From Frankia sp. (GTDB lineage: Bacteria; Actinomycetota; Actinomycetes; Frankiales; Frankiaceae), in NCBI GenBank assembly GCA_019689615.1, contig JADGHD010000321.1, positions 1-6,072 of the forward strand: a DNA stretch of 6,072 nucleotides, written 5' to 3'. Position 1 is the first letter of the stretch, and every line of letters begins with the position of its first letter. Both the position numbers and the translations under genes were made by a program. The notes under the pieces were generated by a model. It was not told the origin of the DNA. It searched no databases and worked only from the letters and a program-made list of their open reading frames with translations. This document shows, one piece after another, positions 1 to 4,055 of the stretch.

Positions 1-1
1 C

Positions 2-433
2 TTCCCCACCGACACCACCCGATCAGCCATCCAACTGATCAAAAACGGCGTCCTCGACCGCCACCCCACCCTCAACATCATCCTGCCGCACGGCGGCGGG
101 AACCTGCCCTACCACGCCGCCCGCCTCACCCACGTCGGCACACCCCTCGGCTACGGCATCGACGCCACCACCGTCCGCCGCGCCCTCAACCGGCTCTACT
201 ACGACACCGCCGGCCCGATGTCGCCCTACCAGACACCCACCCTGCTCGCCGCCACCGCCAGCAGCCACATCCTGTTCGGCACCGACTACAACGCCCTACC
301 CGCCAGCGCCGTCCCCGCCCTCATCACCGCGTTCAACACCGACCCAGCGCTGAACCCCGGCACCCGCCGCCGGATCAGCCGCGACAACGCGCTCGACCTC
401 TTCCCCGGAATCGCCAGCAAGATCGGCAGGTAG
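2..433 (+). CDS. Amidohydrolase-2 family protein (ACMSD/decarboxylase-like), C-terminal part
   Basis: The gene is cut by the left edge of the window; 143 codons and a TAG stop remain. The fragment reads as the C-terminal half of a metal-dependent TIM-barrel amidohydrolase of the Amidohydro_2 group (aminocarboxymuconate-semialdehyde decarboxylase, 6-methylsalicylate or resorcylate decarboxylase and relatives). Visible marks are LPHGGGNLPY at fragment residues 29-38, whose His30 matches the family's active-site/metal His, YYDTAG at 67-71, and ILFGTDY at 90-96, whose Asp95 matches the metal-binding Asp of the last barrel strand. It ends with the usual RDNALDLFP helix. The N-terminal HxH metal site lies outside the window, so activity cannot be judged. 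Substrate is unknown; hydrolysis or non-oxidative decarboxylation of a (possibly aromatic) carboxylate is the family expectation. Wobble bases are overwhelmingly C, with far fewer G-ending codons than in the genes downstream. The next gene begins 12 nt after the stop, so co-transcription is likely. Confidence 0.85.
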   Translation, partial: FPTDTTRSAIQLIKNGVLDRHPTLNIILPHGGGNLPYHAARLTHVGTPLGYGIDATTVRRALNRLYYDTAGPMSPYQTPTLLAATASSHILFGTDYNALPASAVPALITAFNTDPALNPGTRRRISRDNALDLFPGIASKIGR

Positions 434-445
434 GCCAGGTGATCG

Positions 446-1009
446 ATGCGTGACGCTGACCCCTTCCTCGGGCCCGCGGCCGGTGGCGGCCCGGTCTCCG
501 GCGGCGGCCCCGTCTCCGGTGGCGGGCCCGTCTCCGGCGGCGGGCCGGGGTCCGGTGGCGGGCCGGGCCGGCAGCCGCCGCCGCTGCCGTGGGCGCTCCA
601 GCGGGCCGAGGCCGAGATCGACGTCGACGAGGCCAACCCGATGGTCGTCCAGGACCCGCCCGGCGCCCAGCTTCCCGCGGTCGTCCTGCGGGTGCCCCCG
701 TACCTCGCGGCGGCGCTGGCCCAGCTGCTCGACGGCTGGACGACGGTGCGGGAGGCGGCCGGAGCCGAGGCCGAGGAGGAATGGCTGATGGTCGCCCACG
801 CGCTGCACCTGGCGGCCCGGATCGCCGCCGGGCCGCACAGCCACGCCTACCCGGAGATCGTCGCCCGGCTACGGCACGCGCCGCCGGACGGCGGCCTCCC
901 CGCCTGGCTGGCCCCACACCAGCTCCGCGACCAGCGGCAGGCGCCGCTGCCGCCGGAACCCCCACCGGCTCCACCGCCACCGCCACCGCCGAGTCGTGCG
1001 CAGCGATGA
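446..1009 (+). CDS. Hypothetical protein with Gly-Pro hexapeptide repeats and a polyproline tail
   Basis: I do not recognise a family for this 187-residue protein. Residues 13-41 are four copies and part of a fifth copy of a hexapeptide (GGGPVS, the last ones GGGPGS/GGGPG), so the N-terminus should be disordered. Residues 47-130 form the only likely folded part: a strand-like segment around PAVVLRVPPY (77-86), then acidic and Ala/Leu-rich helices (EAEEEWLMVAHALHLAARIAAG, about 108-129). Residues 169-182 are almost pure proline. No signal peptide or membrane segment is apparent. The frame is supported by sensible amphipathic segments and GC-rich wobble positions; other frames here give Arg/Pro-rich nonsense. 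The ATG has an AGGTGA purine stretch at 437-442 only 3 nt away, a weak or crowded ribosome site, and lies 12 nt after the amidohydrolase stop. The stop is followed by, or overlapped by, the thioesterase-like gene, so an adaptor role next to it is possible but unproven. Confidence 0.7.
   Translation: MRDADPFLGPAAGGGPVSGGGPVSGGGPVSGGGPGSGGGPGRQPPPLPWALQRAEAEIDVDEANPMVVQDPPGAQLPAVVLRVPPYLAAALAQLLDGWTTVREAAGAEAEEEWLMVAHALHLAARIAAGPHSHAYPEIVARLRHAPPDGGLPAWLAPHQLRDQRQAPLPPEPPPAPPPPPPPSRAQR
482..568 (+). repeat. 18-bp in-frame tandem repeat encoding GGGPVS/GGGPGS
   Basis: Units begin at 482, 500, 518, 536 and 554 (the last is 15 nt). Each is 18 nt and encodes Gly-Gly-Gly-Pro-(Val/Gly)-Ser. Copies differ mainly at wobble positions (ggt/ggc, ccc/ccg), so the protein repeat is better conserved than the DNA repeat. 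Because the unit is a multiple of three, copy-number change would lengthen or shorten the N-terminal linker without breaking the frame. Confidence 0.85.
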
Positions 1010-1934
1010 GCGCCGAGCGGGCGACGTCGGGCCGACCATGCGGGACAGTCCGTTCATCCTGATCGGCGGCCTCGCCGGCCGGCCGCACCCATTGCGCCCG
1101 CTCGCGCACGCGCTCGGCGACTCCGTGCACTGCCGCGGCCTCGACCTGCCCGGCCACGACGGGCGCCGGCCGCCGCCGCAGGACGTGCGCGCGGCCGCCG
1201 CCCGCCTGCTGCCGGCGGTGCTGCTGGCCCAGCCCGAGGGGCCATACCACCTCGGCGGCGTCGACTTCGGCGGGATCGTCGCCTACGAGCTCGCCCGCCT
1301 GCTGCGCAGCCTCGGCCAGCCGGTCGCCCGGCTCGTCCTGTTCGACGCGCCGCTGGCCGTGCCCGGGCAGCCGCCACCGGCGGTCGACCCGGTCCGCGCG
1401 GTGCGCGAGCTCGCTCGCCTGCGCCACCTGACCTGCCTGTGGCAGGGCGGCTGTGACTGCGGGGTCGACCACAGCCAGCCGCTGTCGGCGCAGGGCGCCC
1501 GGATCGCCCGGGCGCTCGGCGCCACCGACCCGGCCCGGCACGAGGAGCGCATCCTGTCCGCGGTCACCGCCTACACCGCGGCGCTGCGCGCCTACGCCGC
1601 CTACTGGCCACGCCCGTCCGACGTGCCGACCGTCCTCGTGCATCCCGCGCAGCCGTCGCCGGACTGGGGCCGGCCGTCCCAGGTGGCCACCTACGACACC
1701 GCGTGCACAGGCTGGGAGTTCGTGGGGCTGGCCGACTTCCGCCACGCCGCGCTCCCGGCGAGCCGGCTCACCCTGTTCGCCCAGCCGCACCTGGCCGCGA
1801 TCGCCGCCCTGGTCCGCGTCCTGCTCGGCCCGGACCGCGCCGCCCGGCGGCGGCCACCGCAGCCACCGCGACCACCCCAGCCCGACGCCACCCCCGGCCA
1901 GGGCCCGCGGCGCGAGCCCGTCACCGTCGTCTGA
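996..1934 (+). CDS. Thioesterase-fold alpha/beta hydrolase with Asp at the nucleophile position
   Basis: This 312-residue protein resembles stand-alone or NRPS/PKS-terminal thioesterases (PF00975): N-terminal strand PFILIGGLAG (19-28), GLDLPGHDG (48-56), the elbow YHLGGVDFGG (84-93) followed by helix IVAYELARLL, then ARLVLFDAPLA (111-121), a lid region about 125-205, strand VPTVLVHPA (210-218), and the closing QPHLAAIAALVRVLL helix (263-277). The family's GxSxG is GVDFG here, so Asp90 replaces the catalytic Ser. Asp117 sits 27 residues later, the same spacing as the Ser-Asp pair in surfactin thioesterase. The usual GDHF His aligns with Arg257, although His250 is close by. It may be a non-acting fold or an Asp-nucleophile hydrolase. 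The tail (281-312) is Pro/Arg-rich. The start is uncertain: GTG 996 overlaps the previous gene by 14 nt, while ATG 1038 (residue 15) begins just before the first strand. Neither has a convincing ribosome site. No NRPS or PKS gene is in view. Confidence 0.8.
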   Translation: MRSDERRAGDVGPTMRDSPFILIGGLAGRPHPLRPLAHALGDSVHCRGLDLPGHDGRRPPPQDVRAAAARLLPAVLLAQPEGPYHLGGVDFGGIVAYELARLLRSLGQPVARLVLFDAPLAVPGQPPPAVDPVRAVRELARLRHLTCLWQGGCDCGVDHSQPLSAQGARIARALGATDPARHEERILSAVTAYTAALRAYAAYWPRPSDVPTVLVHPAQPSPDWGRPSQVATYDTACTGWEFVGLADFRHAALPASRLTLFAQPHLAAIAALVRVLLGPDRAARRRPPQPPRPPQPDATPGQGPRREPVTVV

Positions 1935-1954
1935 GCCCGCCGCCACCGGCCGCT

Positions 1955-1999
1955 CCCCGGATCAGGGCTTCGATCTTCCGGGGCGGGAAGAGCCGCCCC
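1955..1999 (+). promoter_or_regulatory. Two overlapping potential hairpins between thioesterase-like and F420 oxidoreductase genes
   Basis: Within the 86-nt gap, CCCCGGA (1955-1961) is complementary to TCCGGGG (1977-1983). GGGGCGG (1980-1986) is complementary to CCGCCCC (1993-1999) with a 6-nt GAAGAG loop. The two 7-bp stems share bases 1980-1983 and so cannot form together. They could end the upstream transcript (no T-tract follows) or form a leader structure for the gene starting at 2021. In DNA this GC-rich, 7-bp complements also arise by chance, so the call is tentative. Confidence 0.3.
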
Positions 2000-2020
2000 C
2001 GCGGCCATGTTGCCGGCGGT

Positions 2021-2863
2021 ATGACCATCACCGATCCGATCGGAATAAGCGGCTTGGGCCTCGATGCCAACGCCGGACCAGCAGCCGAGGCAGAGGCCGC
2101 CGTCCGGCTGGAAGAACTGGGCTACCGGACGCTGTGGCTGGCCGGCGGCCAGAGCAACAACCTCCCCCAGATCAGCGCCGTCATCCGGGCCACCTCGACG
2201 CTGCGGGTGGCCAGCGGCATCCTCCCCGTCCTCCAGGTGCCCCCTGCCGAGACCGCGGCGGCGTACGCGGAGCTGGAAGCCGAGCACCCCGGCCGGTTCA
2301 TCGTCGGCCTCGGCGGCGCGCACGGGCCGAAGCCGCTGCAGACACTCAACGCCTACCTCGACGCCCTGGACGCCGCGCGGCCGCCGGTGCCCGCCTCGGC
2401 GCGGATCCTCGCCGCGCTCGGCCCGCAGATGCTCGAGCTGGCGCGCGACCGGGCCAGTGGCGCCTACCCCTACCTGGTGACCACCGACTACGTCGGCAAG
2501 GCCCGCGAGCTGCTCGGGCCCGGCCCGACACTGGCCGTCCTGGTGCCCGTCATCCCGATCACCGACCCCACGGCGGCGCGGGAGTTCGCGCGCGCCCTCC
2601 TCGGCATGTTCGCGACGATCCCCGGCTACCGGAACAACTTCGCCCGGATGGGCTTCACCGAGGCCGACATCACCGGGCTGAGCGACACCTTCCTGGACGC
2701 CGTCACCGTGTGGGGCGACCTGGACCGGATCGCCGCGCGGGTGCGCGAGTACCAGGCGGCCGGCGCCGACCAGGTGGCGCTCGGCATCCGGCTGCCCGAG
2801 GACGGCTCGGCCGGCGACGCCGCCACCTGGCAGGCCCGCCTCGCGTCGGCCCTGCTGGGCTGA
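2021..2863 (+). CDS. LLM-class F420-dependent oxidoreductase, MSMEG_4879 (TIGR03620) type
   Basis: This 280-residue protein fits a single bacterial-luciferase-like TIM barrel and the usual length of the TIGR03620 subfamily of probable coenzyme-F420 oxidoreductases. Recognisable blocks in order: GISGLG (8-13), ELGYRTLWLAGG (32-43), LRVASGILPV (61-70), AAYAELEAEHPGRFIVGLGGAHG (80-102), LNAYLDALDAA (109-119), RILAALGPQMLELARDRASGAYPYLV (128-153), PGYRNNFARMGF (201-212), WGDLDRIAARVREYQAAGADQVAL (231-254). Such enzymes use reduced or oxidised deazaflavin F420 for hydride transfer in the cytosol; the substrate of this subfamily is unknown. The ATG at 2021 is chosen because family similarity starts immediately after it. 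The upstream GGCGG is at best a weak ribosome site, and the frame stays open upstream to about 1703 only by overlapping the thioesterase gene. Its stop is 13 nt from the stop of the convergent nitroreductase. Regulation is not evident beyond the hairpins before it. Confidence 0.92.
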   Translation: MTITDPIGISGLGLDANAGPAAEAEAAVRLEELGYRTLWLAGGQSNNLPQISAVIRATSTLRVASGILPVLQVPPAETAAAYAELEAEHPGRFIVGLGGAHGPKPLQTLNAYLDALDAARPPVPASARILAALGPQMLELARDRASGAYPYLVTTDYVGKARELLGPGPTLAVLVPVIPITDPTAAREFARALLGMFATIPGYRNNFARMGFTEADITGLSDTFLDAVTVWGDLDRIAARVREYQAAGADQVALGIRLPEDGSAGDAATWQARLASALLG

Positions 2864-2879
2864 CCCGCCGCGGCGGTCA
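2861..2879. terminator. Palindrome holding both convergent stop codons, possible bidirectional terminator
   Basis: The F420 oxidoreductase stop (TGA 2861-2863) and the nitroreductase stop (TGA read on the - strand, 2879-2877) are the outer ends of a near-perfect inverted repeat around the exact 12-bp palindrome CCGCCGCGGCGG (2865-2876). The symmetry would give a GC-rich stem on either transcript. There is no T-tract on either side and the loop must open part of the palindrome, so a role as terminator is only plausible. Confidence 0.35.
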
Positions 2880-3896
2880 GGCGGGGGCGTCTGGCGTGGT
2901 CTCGAGGATCTCGTCGACGGCGCGGCGGGGGGTCGGTGCCAGCGGAGCGGCCTGCGGCTGCGGGTAGCCGACGCGCAGCAGCATCTGGATGTGCCCGAGG
3001 CCGCCGGCGACCGCGCCGAGCAGCGCCCGGGTGGACGGCAGGTCCACCGCCTGGCCCAGCGGCGAGGCGGCCGCCCCGCGCGCGGTCGCGGTCAGCAGCA
3101 CCCGGCCCAGGGCCTGGCCGGCCATCAGCCGGTCGGCCGGGGTGTCGGCCGAGCTGCCGATGCCGACCACGGTCGGCCGTTCGACCGACACCTGGCCCAG
3201 GGGCAGCCCGGCGTCGCCGGTGATCTCGAAGTCGCGCAGGACGAACTCGGACTGGCGCTCGTCGTTGCTGACCACCGCCGATGGCGGGATCCCGTCCGCA
3301 GCCCCGCCCGCCTGCCGGCGCCAGCGGCCGAGCTCCTCGCGGTAGGCCGGGTCGTGGGTCTCGATCCAGTCGGCGTGCGCCAGCAGGACGGCGACCTCCA
3401 CCCGAAGCTGTGGGTCGTCGAAGGAGCGCAGCCAGGACCCCTCCGCCTCGGCCGCCCGGCGCAGCGCCACCACGTCCTCGTGGGCCAGCGGGACGGGCTG
3501 GAACGGCCGGCGGTCGGTGTGCCGGCGCTCGATCGCCGCCGCGAGCGCCAGCTCCTCGGCGCTGGCCTCGCGGGCACCGACGACCCGGATCGTGGCCAGC
3601 GGGCTGTCCGCGCCGACCGGCCCGTCCGCCAGCGGCCCGAGCTCCACCCGCGGCTCCAGCCCGCGCGCCCGCAGCGCGACCCGGGCGTGCAGCAGCGCCG
3701 CGCCGCAGCTGAGCAGAAGCTGCCGGCCGGTCGGGTCGAGCACCGCCAGCAGCCGCGCCGGCTCCGGGTACAGGTACAGGCCGGCCCCGTCGTGCCGCCA
3801 GCGCCACGGCTGGGTGTTGTGGATCGACGGCGCGAGCCCGGCCAGCCGGACCACGTCACGGACGAGATCGACGGGAAGCCCCGGAGTCGTGACCAT
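2877..3896 (-). CDS. Acg-family FMN-binding nitroreductase (Rv3131/Rv2032-like)
   Basis: This 339-residue protein matches the Acg family of nitroreductase-fold proteins, which bind FMN and in mycobacteria are dormancy-regulon members (Rv2032/acg, Rv3131). Visible marks are APSIHNTQPWRW (22-33), RRHTDRRPF (124-132), the long helix GIGSSADTPADRLMAGQALGRVLLTATARG (245-274) followed by AASPLGQ, and QMLLRVGYPQP (304-314), then RRAVDEILE near the end. Length is normal for the family. Mycobacterial Acg proteins are often described as having a lid over FMN and weak or no nitroreductase activity, so flavin storage or sequestration is as likely as catalysis. The ATG at 3896 is preferred over an in-frame start at 3965 because AGGAG (3909-3905) lies 8 nt before it and family similarity begins right there. 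The gene lies downstream of the sensor kinase on the same strand with a 159-nt gap containing strong palindromes, so it may have its own promoter. This pairing mirrors Rv3131 beside devS. Confidence 0.9.
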   Translation of the reverse strand: MVTTPGLPVDLVRDVVRLAGLAPSIHNTQPWRWRHDGAGLYLYPEPARLLAVLDPTGRQLLLSCGAALLHARVALRARGLEPRVELGPLADGPVGADSPLATIRVVGAREASAEELALAAAIERRHTDRRPFQPVPLAHEDVVALRRAAEAEGSWLRSFDDPQLRVEVAVLLAHADWIETHDPAYREELGRWRRQAGGAADGIPPSAVVSNDERQSEFVLRDFEITGDAGLPLGQVSVERPTVVGIGSSADTPADRLMAGQALGRVLLTATARGAAASPLGQAVDLPSTRALLGAVAGGLGHIQMLLRVGYPQPQAAPLAPTPRRAVDEILETTPDAPA

Positions 3897-3904
3897 GATC
3901 GTGG

Positions 3905-3909
3905 CTCCT
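3905..3909 (-). promoter_or_regulatory. Ribosome binding site of the Acg-family gene
   Basis: On the - strand AGGAG stands 8 nt before ATG 3896-3894. This is the best ribosome site in the window and fixes the start of the nitroreductase, excluding the longer frame from 3965. Confidence 0.8.
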
Positions 3910-3943
3910 GTCCGTGCTCGGTGCTCCGGCGGGCGCTGGCATA

Positions 3944-3972
3944 GGCCCTGCCCGCATCGTGACATCAGGGCC
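3944..3972 (-). promoter_or_regulatory. Inverted repeat upstream of the Acg-family gene, candidate operator
   Basis: GGCCCTG (3944-3950) and CAGGGCC (3966-3972) are perfect 7-bp inverted arms separated by 15 nt, about 48-76 nt before the nitroreductase start. The AT-containing spacer and the distance fit a dimeric activator or repressor site better than a terminator. It does not match the DosR consensus well. The regulator is unknown and a chance repeat cannot be excluded. Confidence 0.35.
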
Positions 3973-3985
3973 GGGATCCGCCCAG

Positions 3986-4024
3986 GGTGGCCGCGGCCAC
4001 CGGCCCGCCGCGCCAGGCGCGGCG
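3986..4024 (-). terminator. Two strong palindromes after the kinase gene, probable terminator
   Basis: Downstream of the kinase stop (4056), the - strand transcript first meets a 19-nt inverted repeat, 9-bp arms CGCCGCGCC/GGCGCGGCG around one base (4006-4024). It then meets the perfect 16-bp palindrome GGTGGCCGCGGCCACC (3986-4001). Tandem GC-rich stems without a T-tract are the form actinobacterial terminators often take. They would separate the kinase from the nitroreductase or dampen read-through into it. Chance formation is less likely here than for shorter repeats because both arms are perfect. Confidence 0.45.
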
Positions 4025-4055
4025 CGCGAACCCTCCGACGCCACGCGGCGGCCGG

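Noticed and set aside
482..568. Possible CRISPR or intergenic repeat array
   Set aside because: Units are contiguous, 18 nt, in frame and inside a coding region with no spacers; it is a peptide-encoding tandem repeat.
375..1946. A 523-codon open frame on the - strand across genes 1-3
   Set aside because: Arg/Gly/Pro-rich low-complexity product with no family features; the opposite strand carries recognisable thioesterase and amidohydrolase motifs.
1703..2020. Upstream extension of the F420 oxidoreductase frame
   Set aside because: It would overlap the end of the thioesterase-like gene in another frame and adds Pro/Arg-rich sequence; luciferase-like similarity starts at ATG 2021.
3897..3965. 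Longer N-terminus for the Acg-family protein starting at 3965
   Set aside because: The extra 23 residues have no family counterpart, and the ATG at 3896 has AGGAG at ideal spacing.
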